DNA of 64,000 bases from Hymenobacter oligotrophus (GTDB lineage: Bacteria > Bacteroidota > Bacteroidia > Cytophagales > Hymenobacteraceae). Where the stretch lies: the NCBI RefSeq assembly GCF_003574965.1, contig NZ_CP032317.1, positions 2,728,001 to 2,792,000 of the forward strand, written 5' to 3'. Shown piece by piece: positions 50,393-59,862 of this stretch. The notes below the pieces were generated by a model that saw only the letters and a program-made list of their open reading frames with translations, made no database searches and was not told where the DNA came from. The stretch's first letter is position 1; each line of letters opens with the position of its first letter. A program made the position numbers and the translations under genes.

Positions 50393-51190
50393 CTACTTGC
50401 GCTGGCCGATGTACAGCGTCACGTACACCGACGAAAACACGTTGTCGTTGATTTGCCGGTCGGGCGTGTTCAGGGCGCGCAGCACCGTGAGGCGCTTGGT
50501 GTAGGCCTCGAGCAGCACGCCCGCTTCGAGGCCCGCCACGGCGTCGCGGTAGCGGCCGTACTCAAACGTGAAAGCCCCGCGCAAGTGGGCCCCAATATTG
50601 GGTTTCAGCTCGTTGACGCCGGTAAACAGCGGCGCGCGGTCGTAAATGCGGTTCGGGTCGCTGTGCTTGCCGGGGTCGTATTGCTCCGAGCGGATGTCTT
50701 CGCGCGGGCTCGGATTGCTGGGGTCGGGCGCGGGCGTGTAGTCGTAGTAAATGTAGTACGGCATCAGCAGGCCCAACGAGGGGCCGGCCCCCACCAAGCC
50801 GTTTACCTGCACGCCCGATTCGGCCGCTTTCCGGAAGATAACGCGCTGCAACCCCACGCTCGGGCGCAACACAAACAGGTAGTTGCTTTTGCCGAGCACG
50901 TACACCCCGCCCACGTACGTTTGGGCGCGCTGCTCCTTGCGGTTTTTCACCTCCACGCCCTCAAGCATCCAAAAGCGCGACCAATCGTTGTTGAGCAAGT
51001 GCGACGAACGCACGGCCACGCCGCCGATCAGGCCGGCGTTGGAGTTGAGGTTGATGCCGTAGGTAAATTCCTTCTGGTACGAGGGGCCATCTTGCGCTTC
51101 TTGCGCGCGGGCAGCCGGCGCAGCCAAGCAAGCAGCCGCGAGCAGCACAGCAAACAAAAGCGGAGTACGCGCAGCGGTAGAAGCGGGCAT
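50393..51190 (-). CDS. Outer-membrane beta-barrel-like hypothetical protein
   Basis: A 265-residue protein. The start at 51190 yields a clean signal peptide (MPASTAARTPLLFAVLLAAACLAAPAARAQ). The mature part is rich in alternating aromatic/hydrophobic strands (FTYGINLNSNAGLIGGVAVRSS, YVGGVYVLGKSNYLFVLRPSVGLQRV, AFTFEYGRYRDAVAGLEAGVLLEAY) and ends VFSSVYVTLYIGQRK, typical of a small beta-barrel. No specific family recognised. Divergent from the OsmC gene. Confidence 0.75.
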   Translation of the reverse strand: MPASTAARTPLLFAVLLAAACLAAPAARAQEAQDGPSYQKEFTYGINLNSNAGLIGGVAVRSSHLLNNDWSRFWMLEGVEVKNRKEQRAQTYVGGVYVLGKSNYLFVLRPSVGLQRVIFRKAAESGVQVNGLVGAGPSLGLLMPYYIYYDYTPAPDPSNPSPREDIRSEQYDPGKHSDPNRIYDRAPLFTGVNELKPNIGAHLRGAFTFEYGRYRDAVAGLEAGVLLEAYTKRLTVLRALNTPDRQINDNVFSSVYVTLYIGQRK

Positions 51191-51244
51191 AAGGAGCAAA
51201 TGAGAAAGGGCTGTGCCCACGGAGCGGGCCATTCCGAAAGTACG

Positions 51245-51252
51245 TAAATTTG
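51245..51252 (+). promoter_or_regulatory. -7 element for the OsmC gene
   Basis: TAAATTTG fits TAnnTTTG and is 32 bp upstream of the start codon. No well-spaced TTG is obvious. Confidence 0.45.
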
Positions 51253-51283
51253 AACGCATCCGTCTGTAAGTTTTTTAGAATAT

Positions 51284-51691
51284 ATGAGCACTGCCACCGC
51301 CCGCTACGCCGGCCAGCTGCGCACCGAAGCCCAGCACGTGGCCTCGGGCACTACCATTCATACCGACGCACCGGTAGATAACCACGGACGCGGCGAAGCG
51401 TTTTCGCCCACCGATTTGGTAAGCGCGGCGCTGGGCTCGTGCATGATGACCATCATGGGCATCGTGGCGGAGCGCAGCAGCCTCGACCTCACCGGCGTTA
51501 CGTTCGAGGTAACCAAGCACATGGCTTCGGAGCCCCGGCGCATTGCCGAAATCGAGGTGAGTTTCCGCATGCCGGCCGGCCTTTCGCCCAAAGACCGCAC
51601 GGTGCTGGAAAACGCCGCCCGCACTTGCCCCGTTGCTCTTAGCCTGAACCCGGAAATCCGTCAGTCGGTTCAGTTCTCGTACGAAGGCTAA
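51284..51691 (+). CDS. OsmC family peroxiredoxin-like protein
   Basis: A 135-residue OsmC/Ohr-family protein. The two redox Cys are in LVSAALGSCMMTIMG and NAARTCPVALSL, the usual helix positions; HTDAPVDNHGRGEAFSPTDL precedes the first. OsmC proteins reduce organic hydroperoxides in the cytoplasm using thiols. The nearby ytxJ gene suggests a bacillithiol-based thiol pool, though a direct link is inference. A long bidirectional terminator follows. Confidence 0.93.
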   Translation: MSTATARYAGQLRTEAQHVASGTTIHTDAPVDNHGRGEAFSPTDLVSAALGSCMMTIMGIVAERSSLDLTGVTFEVTKHMASEPRRIAEIEVSFRMPAGLSPKDRTVLENAARTCPVALSLNPEIRQSVQFSYEG

Positions 51692-51711
51692 TTGCCTTCG
51701 TTACACCGCCA

Positions 51712-51770
51712 AAAGGCCGCCTTTTACCGCTTTTCTGGTGCATTGCCCAGAACGGTAAAAGGCGGCCTTT
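51712..51770. terminator. Bidirectional terminator, OsmC / ytxJ operon
   Basis: AAAGGCCGCCTTTTACCG pairs perfectly with 51753-51770; an inner TTCTGG/CAGAA stem tops the loop. Confidence 0.85.
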
Positions 51771-51792
51771 GGTGTGTTGAACCCGGGGCTAC

Positions 51793-52131
51793 CTAGGCGA
51801 GCTTTTTCTTTACCTCGCCTAGCTGAATGCTCATGTGCGAAGCATCGTAGCGGCACTCGCCATTGCGGATCAGCAGCAGCTGCGGCGACTCGTGCCGGAT
51901 GCCAAACTGCTCGGCAATTTGATTGGAAATGGGCCGAAAGCGCAGCAGATCGAGGTAGTAAGGCTTTACCTTCCCTAGGCCCGCATCGGCCCACTGGCGC
52001 TCCAGCCGGCTTTTAGCCATGGCACTAATGGAGCAGCTGGTACTGTGCTTGAAAATGACGACGGGGTGTTCGGCCGATTCGCGCACGATGTCGTCGAGCT
52101 GCTCGGGCTGGGTAAGCTGATGCCACTGCAT
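51793..52131 (-). CDS. ytxJ: Bacillithiol system redox-active protein YtxJ
   Basis: A 112-residue thioredoxin-fold protein of the YtxJ/DUF2847 family, a monothiol bacilliredoxin-like partner. The active-site motif is IFKHSTSCSISAMAK, with a single redox Cys, and the cis-Pro region is HESPQLLLIRNG. It would reduce bacillithiolated proteins. Its ATG abuts the TAA of the upstream gene with no gap, so it is the last gene of a three-gene operon starting at 52917. Confidence 0.92.
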   Translation of the reverse strand: MQWHQLTQPEQLDDIVRESAEHPVVIFKHSTSCSISAMAKSRLERQWADAGLGKVKPYYLDLLRFRPISNQIAEQFGIRHESPQLLLIRNGECRYDASHMSIQLGEVKKKLA

Positions 52132-52464
52132 TTATTCGGTTGCTTTAATTTTTCGCTTGTTTTTCGACAACCCCAAGCCCACGCGTTGGTCGCTTACGCG
52201 CGGCGTACCGGCATTGTCGAACTTGTAACGCTCGCTGCCGTCTTTTGGGTTTCGCAGGCGGCCACTCTCGCCGGGGCGCAGGTCGTGCTTGGTAACGGCT
52301 AGGTGGCTTTGGCGCAAATCTTCGGCGGCGGGGTACTTGCGGGCGTCGCGCAGCGAGCGGCGCGCCTCTTTCTTGGGGTTCGGTTCAACAACTGATTGCT
52401 GGGCCGAGGCCGCCGTAGCAGCGCCGCACAGCAGGGTAAACACTAATGCGTAACGAAGCAGCAT
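52132..52464 (-). CDS. Secreted basic hypothetical protein in the ytxJ operon
   Basis: A 110-residue protein with signal peptide MLLRYALVFTLLCGAATAASAQ and a Lys/Arg-rich mature part (NPKKEARRSLRDARKYP, LRNPKDGSERYKFDN, LGLSKNKRKIKATE). No known domain. It lies between a basic lipoprotein gene (12 bp upstream) and ytxJ (zero spacing), so it is translated from one mRNA with both. Function unknown. Confidence 0.7.
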   Translation of the reverse strand: MLLRYALVFTLLCGAATAASAQQSVVEPNPKKEARRSLRDARKYPAAEDLRQSHLAVTKHDLRPGESGRLRNPKDGSERYKFDNAGTPRVSDQRVGLGLSKNKRKIKATE

Positions 52465-52476
52465 AGAGCGAATGGG

Positions 52477-52917
52477 TTAATTGCCATCGGGGGTATCGGC
52501 CGGTGCGCCTTTGGCCTTGTTGGGGTAATGCCTCGAGCGCGAAGGCACGGTACTGGGCACGCGGCTTTTGTTTTTCTTCTTAAACGAAATCCAAGGCCAG
52601 GCGGGCACACGCACGCCCAAGAGGAACTTCTCGCCGGGCTTGGCCAAGCGGCGGCGCTTGTATTTGGGCTTCTTCAGCAGGCCGTTTTTGTCGTAGCCGT
52701 TCTTTTGCACCTTGGGCGCCTCGGTGGTGGCAGTACCCGTCGAGCCGTCGGCCATTTCGGTGGCGTTCGGGTCCTTCTTCTTGGTCTTGGTTTTCTTGGT
52801 TACCGGGCCCGAGGGGTTGGGCAAGCGGTAGGGCCGGCAGCTTTGTAGCACAGGCCCGGCCAACACAATCAGCACCAGCAACTGCCAGCCCAGCCGGCGC
52901 ACCCGAAGCAGCTCCAT
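52477..52917 (-). CDS. Basic lipoprotein, first gene of the ytxJ operon
   Basis: A 146-residue lipoprotein: MELLRVRRLGWQLLVLIVLAGPVLQSC with lipobox LQSC, then a very Lys-rich region (PVTKKTKTKKKDPN), a Thr/Gly linker, and KKPKYKRRRLAKPGEKFLLGVRVPAWPWISFKKKNKS. No domain recognised. The strong positive charge suggests binding to LPS, nucleic acid or peptidoglycan, but that is a guess. The start at 52917 is chosen for its signal sequence. Confidence 0.7.
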   Translation of the reverse strand: MELLRVRRLGWQLLVLIVLAGPVLQSCRPYRLPNPSGPVTKKTKTKKKDPNATEMADGSTGTATTEAPKVQKNGYDKNGLLKKPKYKRRRLAKPGEKFLLGVRVPAWPWISFKKKNKSRVPSTVPSRSRHYPNKAKGAPADTPDGN

Positions 52918-52962
52918 CACAAATGGCAGGGAGTAAGTAAAGTACAATCAGTTCGAAAAATA

Positions 52963-52991
52963 CAAAGGCCGGAGAACATCCCCGGCCTTTG
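52963..52991 (-). terminator. Terminator of the E1 fusion gene
   Basis: CAAAGGCCGG pairs with CCGGCCTTTG, directly past the stop at 53000; read leftward it runs into TATTTTTCG. Confidence 0.75.
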
Positions 52992-52999
52992 CGCCTAAT

Positions 53000-54979
53000 T
53001 TAGTAGGCAAGCAGCTTTTCGAGACACTGGCGCAGGCGGCTTTCGGCCAGGAAATTTTGCTCCAGCGCGGGCGCAAACGGAATGGCCGTGTCAAGGGATG
53101 CGACGCGTTGCACGGGAGCATCCAGCGAGGTGAAGCAGTGTTCGGCAATCCAGGCGGCAATTTCGCCGCCGATGCCGCCGGTGAGCGTGTCTTCGTGCAG
53201 GATGATGACGCGGCCGGTTTTCTCGACGGTAGCACGCACGGCATCTTCGTCCCAAGGCAGCAGGCTGCGCAGGTCCAGGATGTCGCAATCCAGCTGCATC
53301 TCGTTGGCCAGCTTGGTTGCCCAGTGCACACCTAGGCCGTAGGTGATGATGCTTAGGTCGGCACCTTCGCGCGCCAGGCGGGCCTTGCCAATGGGCACGG
53401 TGTAGTACTCATCGGGCACCGGCTCGCTTACCGAGCGGTACAGCAGCTTGTGTTCAAAGAAAATAACCGGGTTGGGGTCTTCGATGGCGGCCGCGAGCAG
53501 GCCCTTGGCGTCGGAGGGCGTGCTGGGGTACACCACCTTTAGGCCCGGCGTGTGCACAAACCACGCCTCGTTCGACTGCGAGTGAAATGGGCCGGCGGCC
53601 GAACCGGCGCCGGTGGGCATGCGCACCACCACGTCGGCGTTCTGGCCCCAGCGGTAATGGCTTTTGGCGAGGTTGTTTACAATTTGGTTGAAGCCGCAGG
53701 TTACGAAATCGGCAAACTGCATTTCTACCATGGCCTTCTTGCCCCGGATGCTCAGCCCCAGGCCCGCGCCCACAATGGCCGATTCGCACAAGGGCGTGTT
53801 GCGCACGCGGCCTTTGCCGAACTGCTGCACAAAGCCGTCGGTGACTTTAAACACGCCGCCGTACTCGGCAATGTCCTGGCCCATAAGCACCAACTCGGGG
53901 TAGCGCTCCATGCTTTGGCGCAGGCCATCGGAAATGGCATCCACGTAGCGCTTTTCGGTAGTGGGCGCACCTAGGGCCGGCGCCTGGTCGGGTGCCGCGA
54001 AGGGTCGGTACATATCGGCCACTTCCTCGGCGGTGTCGGCGGTTACTTCGGGCGTGTCGAACACCACACGCCACGCCTCGTCAATTTCGTCTTTAATGGT
54101 GCGGCGGTAGCGCTGCTTGGCTTCTTCGTCGAGCACGCCTTGCTCCAGCAAGTAGCGCTCAAAGTTTTCCACCGGGTCTTTCTGGCCCCATTCCTCAAAC
54201 AGCTCCTGCGGCACGTACTTGGTGCCCGAGGCTTCTTCGTGGCCGCGCATCCGGAAGGTAAGCGCCTCCAGCAGCACGGGGCGCGGGTTCTGGCGCAGGT
54301 CTTCGGCCAAGCGGCGCACGGTATCGTACACCTCCAGCACGTTGTTGCCATCTACCTGCACGGCCTCAATTCCGTAGGCCGGGCCCTTGTTGATGAAGTA
54401 GCCGTGGCGAAACTGCTCGTTGCTGGGCGTGCTGAGGCCGTAGCCGTTGTTTTCGACGATGAAGATGACCGGCAATTGCCACACGGCGGCTACGTTCAGG
54501 CCCTCGTGGAAGTCGCCCTCGGAAGCGCCGCCGTCGCCGGAGTACACCACCGTTACCTTGCCTTCGTTATCGAGCACTGAGGCCAGGGCAATGCCATCGG
54601 CCACGGCCAGCTGCGGCCCTAGGTGCGAAATCATGCCCACGATGTGGTGCTCGTTGGTGCCGAAGTGGAACGACCGGTCGCGGCCCTTCGTGAAGCCTGT
54701 TTTCTTGCCTTGCCACTGCGCAAACAGCCGATCGAGCGGCAGCTGGCGGCACGTAAACACGCCCAGGTTGCGGTGCAGCGGCAAAATGTACTCGTCGGGG
54801 TGCAGGGCCAGGGTGCTACCCACCGAAATGGCCTCTTGCCCAATGCCCGAAAACCACTTGCTTACTTTGCCTTGGCGCAGCAGAATAAGCATTTTCTCTT
54901 CGATCATGCGGGGCTTCAGCAAGCCTTCGTACAGGCGGAGCAGCTCGTCGTTCGAGTAGTCTTTGCGGTCGAATGTCAT
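53000..54979 (-). CDS. 2-oxoacid dehydrogenase E1, fused alpha and beta subunits (branched-chain type)
   Basis: A 659-residue fusion. The alpha half (1-310) has the TPP motif GDGGASEGDFHEGLN...NNGYGLSTP and FRMRGHEEASGTKYVP. The beta half (about 335-659) has GQDIAEYGGVFKVTDG, NTPLCESAIVGAGLGLSIRG and FADFVTCGFNQIVNNLAKSHY. It resembles the single-chain branched-chain 2-oxoacid (2-oxoisovalerate) dehydrogenase E1 of Bacteroidota, which acylates lipoyl-E2 with release of CO2. A pyruvate preference cannot be excluded from sequence alone. No E2 gene is adjacent; E3 would be lpdA. Confidence 0.92.
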   Translation of the reverse strand: MTFDRKDYSNDELLRLYEGLLKPRMIEEKMLILLRQGKVSKWFSGIGQEAISVGSTLALHPDEYILPLHRNLGVFTCRQLPLDRLFAQWQGKKTGFTKGRDRSFHFGTNEHHIVGMISHLGPQLAVADGIALASVLDNEGKVTVVYSGDGGASEGDFHEGLNVAAVWQLPVIFIVENNGYGLSTPSNEQFRHGYFINKGPAYGIEAVQVDGNNVLEVYDTVRRLAEDLRQNPRPVLLEALTFRMRGHEEASGTKYVPQELFEEWGQKDPVENFERYLLEQGVLDEEAKQRYRRTIKDEIDEAWRVVFDTPEVTADTAEEVADMYRPFAAPDQAPALGAPTTEKRYVDAISDGLRQSMERYPELVLMGQDIAEYGGVFKVTDGFVQQFGKGRVRNTPLCESAIVGAGLGLSIRGKKAMVEMQFADFVTCGFNQIVNNLAKSHYRWGQNADVVVRMPTGAGSAAGPFHSQSNEAWFVHTPGLKVVYPSTPSDAKGLLAAAIEDPNPVIFFEHKLLYRSVSEPVPDEYYTVPIGKARLAREGADLSIITYGLGVHWATKLANEMQLDCDILDLRSLLPWDEDAVRATVEKTGRVIILHEDTLTGGIGGEIAAWIAEHCFTSLDAPVQRVASLDTAIPFAPALEQNFLAESRLRQCLEKLLAY

Positions 54980-55123
54980 TGGGTGGAGCGAGTTCGGGAA
55001 AATGGGTGGCGGCAAAGGTAGAAGGTTGCGGCAAGTGGGCGACGATTGTTTGGCGCAACGCGCGTGCTAGCGACAGCCGACGCCATTACCTTCGTGCCTT
55101 GTCGTTTGCACTTTATCCTTTCT

Positions 55124-57720
55124 ATGCCCCGACTTTTACCCGCGTGTGTGTTATTCCTAGGTGCTGCTACTGCACAGGCGCAACAGCCCGATTCGCTGCT
55201 TAGCCGCAGCAATTCGGTAGTTCTTCTTGTAACAGATTCTACTGCGGTTATTCCGGCTTTCGTTACCGTTCAGCCTCTGCTCGGCCGGGTGGCGGGCGTG
55301 CAGGTAACGCCCTACTCCGGCGCACCCGGCGCCAACGCGGTAGTGCGCGTTCGGGGCGCTTCGGGCGTGGCCAACAACCCGCAGCCTCTGTACTTGCTCG
55401 ATGGGGTTCCGGTGTTCGAAAGCACGGGCTTTGTGCCGGCTTACAATTTGGGCCCAAACATGCCAAATTTTACAAACTGGGGGCTGAACCCGCTCCTCAG
55501 CTTGCCGGCCTCCGACATCGAATCCGTTACGGTGCTGAAAGGAGCACTTGAAACCGCCCGCTACGGGGCGCAGGGCCAGCACGGAGTAATAAGCATCCGA
55601 ACCCGGCGCGGCCAAGCCGGCGGTCCGCGGTTGCGCTACACGGGTTACGCTGGCGTGCAACAGGCCCGCACCCGTTACGATTTGCTCACGGCCCGGCAAT
55701 ACGCCGAACTCGGCAACGAAGCCCTGCAGAATGAGTCGCGGCCGCCTTGGTACACCCCGGCCGAAGTAGCAGCCCTAGGTGCCGGTACCGATTGGCAGCA
55801 GGAGCTGCTACGTACGGCCGCTACGCACGAGCATCAGCTTAGCCTAAGCGGCGGCCTGCCCACGGTGCGCTACTACGCGGCCGCCAGCTACAAAGGGCAG
55901 CAGGGCATTTTGCGCAACTCGCACCTGCAAAACTTTACAGGCCGCGCCAATGTGGAGTACCAGCTGAGCAGCAAGCTGACGCTGGAAACGCGCCTGAGCG
56001 GCAGCCACACCACAGCAGCTCAATCTACCGAAGAGCTACCTGAGTTCATGCTTCTGGCGCTGCCCACCGAGAAACCATACGGAGCCGATGGCGAGCTTGC
56101 CAAGCCGATGTACTACATCGACAACCCGCTGCGTATTAGCCTGCTGCACCAAGTGCGCCCCGAGCAACGGCAGCTACTCGCACTCTTGCGTTTGCGCTAC
56201 GCCTGGGGCAAGCATGCCACGGTGGCAGCGCTGGTGCAGGGCGAGCAGCAACGGTACAACCGCTCGGAGGATGTGCGTGCTGCCTTGACTACAGCACCGT
56301 AAGCACACGCCTGGAAAACGTTAGCAAGCACCGCCAAACTACCTTCGGCGTCGAGGCTAATTTCAACCGAACCTACCTAGGGCAACACGCCCTGCGCCTA
56401 AGTGGGCAAGCAACCCTGCAGCAATACGGCAGCAGCTTCGAGCTGAACACTTGGCGGCGCTATGGCACCACTACCGAATTCGGCAATCAATCCTCGGAGT
56501 CCGACAACCAATTGCACAGCGTAGGCACCCAAGCTGGCTACACCTACCGCAACCGCTATGCCCTCGAAGGCAGCCTCCGCTTCGACAGCGGCCGCGTGCC
56601 TCATGCCCTGCCTGTGTCGCAAAGCGTCGTCAACCCCGCACTCCAAGCCACCTGGCACGCGGGCAACGAAACGTTTTTGGCCACCCGTGGCTGGCTTTCC
56701 CAGCTCGATGTGTGGGCAGGCGTAGGCGCTACCTCTAACCTAGGCCGACAGTACGAACAAAGTTATTTACGCTATTCCACCCCTACGGCCAACGGCTACA
56801 GCGACTTGCGAATAATCAACTCAAGCCACACCCTACAGCACGACGCGGGCCTGCGTGCTGCGTGGCGGCGGTGGCTTACGCTCGAGGCAAGCGTGTACCA
56901 ACGCCGCACTACCGAAACGCCGATCAAGGGCTTAATGAGTCGGAATTTTCCTGCTACGGAAGTAACCAACCAAGGACTTGAAGCCAGTTTGTCGGCTACT
57001 TGGCCGGGGCATAAACTCACAGGCCGCACCACGTTGGCAGCAGCCTTCCAAAAAAACCGTTTCAGGGTTCCCGAAAACCTACTCTACCGCGCCAACGAGC
57101 AGCAATGGCTAATCAATGGGCAGCCCATGTCCGCGTTTTACGGTTACCGTTACCTAGGGCCTGATGCCGCTACAGGTGCCCCAACCTACCTCAGCACCGC
57201 CAACAACTCGCTGGCCTACGAAGTGTTGGGCTCGGGTTTGCCTCGGCAATTGTTTAATCTGACCCAAGAGGTAGCTTACGGCCGTTGGCAGCTCCAACTG
57301 CAGGCCGACGCCATGGGCGGCTACCAAGTATATAACCAAGCCCTACACAAGCTCGACAGCCCCGACGGTTTTGTTTTCAACGGCAGCCGCCGCATGCTGA
57401 TGCGTTGGACGCCCAACAACCGCAGCACCGATGTACCGGCGGCCAACACCAGCATGCTCCGCACCTTCAGCTCCTACCAATTGCAACCAGGCGACCACGC
57501 GCGCCTCACTGCGCTGATACTGCGTTACAAAGCCTGGAGCAAAGCCGAGCGGGAGATAACCGTATGGGCTGGGGGACACAACCTGCTCGTGCTTTCGCGG
57601 TACCGTGGCTTCGACCCCAACGTGAGCAGCGGAGGCTCGGCCGGTACGCAAGCCGGCCTAGACCTAGGCGCCTACCCCGTGCCGCGCACCGTCGTGCTGG
57701 GCGTGCAGGCTACGCTGTAA
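55124..57720 (+). pseudogene. SusC/RagA-like TonB-dependent receptor, frameshifted
   Basis: The reading frame starts MPRLLPACVLFLGAATAQA (signal peptide), runs through a plug domain (LLGRVAGVQVTPYSGAPGAN, GASGVANNPQPLYLLDGVPV) into barrel strands, and stops at 56302. From about 56281 a second frame continues without break (LDYSTVSTRLENVSKHRQTTFG onward) to 57720, ending in an outer-membrane VLGVQATL. Together they give about 865 residues. Joining needs one lost base or two gained near 56265-56290. The N-terminal CarboxypepD_reg-like domain typical of SusC is absent and no SusD gene is adjacent. It is either a pseudogene or carries an assembly error. Confidence 0.82.
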
Positions 57721-57811
57721 CCGCACTCGCAGCGACTTCCGTCCGAACCTGCCACCAATTTCGTAGGTTAAGCTCTTAATCCCTTCGTTCCTACCCGCAC
57801 CTCCTGCTTAT

Positions 57812-59095
57812 ATGATACAATTCCAGGAATTTACCCTCGACAACGGCTTGCGCTGTATTGTGCACGAAGATTTCACGCAGCCCATGGCCGTGCTGAACGT
57901 GCTGTACAACGTGGGCTCGCGCGACGAAAGCCCCGAGCACACCGGTTTTGCGCACTTGTTCGAGCACCTGATGTTTTCGGGCTCCGTCAACATTCCGAGC
58001 TACGACGAGCCCTTGCAACGTGTGGGCGGCGAAAACAACGCCTTCACCTCGCCCGACATCACCAATTATTACCTCACGGTGCCGGCCCAAAACATTGAAA
58101 CCGGTTTCTGGCTCGAATCGGACCGCATGTTGAGCCTGGCGTTTTCCGAAAACGGCTTGGAGGTGCAGCGCAAAGTGGTGGTGGAGGAATTCAAGCAGAA
58201 CTACCTCAACCAGCCCTATGGCGACGTGTGGCTAAAACTACGCCCCTTGGCCTACCAGCACCACCCCTACCAGTGGGCTACCATTGGCAAGGAAATCGGG
58301 CACATCGAAAACGCCACCATGCAGTTGGTGCGCGACTTTTTTGCCAAGCACTACTCGCCCGCCAACGCTATTTTGGTGGTGGCCGGCGCCGTAAGCCTCG
58401 ATGAGGTAAAACGATTGACCGAAAAATGGTTTGGGCCCATTCCGGCCGGCACGCGCTACGAGCGGCAGCTGCCCAAAGAGCCCCGTCAAACCGAAGCCCG
58501 CCTGCTTACCGTGGAGGCCGATGTGCCGCTGAGCGCCCTGTACAAAGTGTACCACATGCCCAGCCGTGCCGAAGACGCCTACCACGCCGCCGACCTGCTA
58601 AGCGACGTGTTGGGCCGAGGCAAGTCGTCGCGCCTGTACCAGCGTTTGGTTAAGGAGCGGCCGTTGTTCAACTCTATTTCGGCATCGGTAACGGGTTCTC
58701 TCGAGCCGGGTTTGTTTGTAATCAGCGGCAAACTTAACGAAGGCGTGAGCCTGGAAGAAGCCGACGCCGCCGTTGCGGAGGTTGTGGAGGAGCTGCGCCA
58801 GCAGCCGATAACAGCCGAAGAGCTGGAGAAAGTGAAAAACCAAGCCGAGGCCAGCATTGTCTTCAGCGAGGTGGAGCTGCTGAATCGCGCCATGAACCTA
58901 GCCTACTACAAGCTCATCGGCGACGCCAACCTGGTAAACGAGGAAAGCGCCCGCGTGCAGGCCATTACGCCAACCCACGTGCTGGAAGCCGCCCGCGAAA
59001 TACTGCGCCCCGACAACTGCTCGACCTTGCGATACCAGGCCCGGCCGGCGGCAGCTCACAAAAAAATAGCCGAGGCTGAAACAGCCTCGGCTTAA
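57812..59095 (+). CDS. M16 family zinc metallopeptidase
   Basis: A 427-residue inverzincin protease. The inverted zinc motif HLFEH is at residues 48-52 (H48, E51, H52) in GFAHLFEHLMFSG. ENNAFTSPDITNYY and the C-domain pair VSLDEVKRLTEKWFGPIPAG and LSDVLGRGKSSRLYQRLVKE follow. Length corresponds to one half-unit of the PqqL/insulinase type, the common two-domain form that dimerises. It probably degrades peptides in the cytoplasm or periplasm; I see no signal peptide. The gene follows the broken receptor by 91 bp. Confidence 0.93.
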   Translation: MIQFQEFTLDNGLRCIVHEDFTQPMAVLNVLYNVGSRDESPEHTGFAHLFEHLMFSGSVNIPSYDEPLQRVGGENNAFTSPDITNYYLTVPAQNIETGFWLESDRMLSLAFSENGLEVQRKVVVEEFKQNYLNQPYGDVWLKLRPLAYQHHPYQWATIGKEIGHIENATMQLVRDFFAKHYSPANAILVVAGAVSLDEVKRLTEKWFGPIPAGTRYERQLPKEPRQTEARLLTVEADVPLSALYKVYHMPSRAEDAYHAADLLSDVLGRGKSSRLYQRLVKERPLFNSISASVTGSLEPGLFVISGKLNEGVSLEEADAAVAEVVEELRQQPITAEELEKVKNQAEASIVFSEVELLNRAMNLAYYKLIGDANLVNEESARVQAITPTHVLEAAREILRPDNCSTLRYQARPAAAHKKIAEAETASA

Positions 59096-59151
59096 GTTGG
59101 CCACCTAGGGCTACTGCCCAGGTGCCACCCCGCCCCCGGTTGGGGCCCCAC

Positions 59152-59724
59152 CTAGGGGCGCTGGCCGGGGGCTGTGTTTAGCAGGTCGGTTTGTTGGTTG
59201 TTGTCGGTGCTGCGCGGGCGCATCGAGGGCTTGGCCTGAATGGGGCGGCCCATGTAGTCGGAGCGGGTGCGGCCCGAGGGCATCAGGGGGCGGCCCGGGG
59301 CCACGCTCATGCCTTCGATGCGCTCGGGCGTACGGTCGCCGGCGCCAACGTCGCCAAAACCGCCGTTGGCCGCGTTGCCGGTAGCGCCGGCCGTGCCTTG
59401 GCCGCCCATGGCCTGCGAAGCATCGCCCGTGGCGCCGGTGCCGCTGGCCGGGGTGGTTGCCGTGGCGTTGGCGGCTGCAGGCGCCGCAGTCCCGCTGGGG
59501 GCAGCTGCGTTAGGCGTGGTCTTAGCGGGAGCGGTAGCCTTGGTAGCGGTTTTGGGCTTGGCAGCGGGCTTGGATGCCGGTGCATCCCAGCCGCTCGAGC
59601 TGCCCCAGCCGCTGCCGGAGCTACCCCAGCCATCGTTGCTCTTGCTGGAGGTCTTTTTTTGCTGGGCTTCGGCCGAAACAGCGGCCAGGCCCATGGCTAG
59701 TACGAGGAAAGCGAAGCGTTTCAT
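59152..59724 (-). CDS. Low-complexity secreted protein with DYMGRP motif, copy 1
   Basis: A 190-residue exported protein. Signal peptide MKRFAFLVLAMGLAAVSAEAQ, then a Gly/Ser/Trp patch (NDGWGSSGSGWGSSSGWD), a long Ala/Pro/Thr/Lys spacer, and a C-terminal segment PGRPLMPSGRTRSDYMGRPIQAKPS. The GRPL...DYMGRP unit recurs in the next gene (59863-60183) as GRPLALTTDYMGRPLKPK. No known domain. Conservation of that unit within unrelated spacers implies a functional or sorting signal. Confidence 0.65.
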   Translation of the reverse strand: MKRFAFLVLAMGLAAVSAEAQQKKTSSKSNDGWGSSGSGWGSSSGWDAPASKPAAKPKTATKATAPAKTTPNAAAPSGTAAPAAANATATTPASGTGATGDASQAMGGQGTAGATGNAANGGFGDVGAGDRTPERIEGMSVAPGRPLMPSGRTRSDYMGRPIQAKPSMRPRSTDNNQQTDLLNTAPGQRP

Positions 59725-59862
59725 AGCGAGTTAAGGGAGTGCGTGGGGGTGGAAAGGGAATTTACAGTTCTGGCAAGGCAGGTACAAGCCCGACAATCAG
59801 TTCATTAGTTTGCTACGCCGGTGGGCGAGTTCATGCGCAACCGCACCCCGTATAAAACAGTT

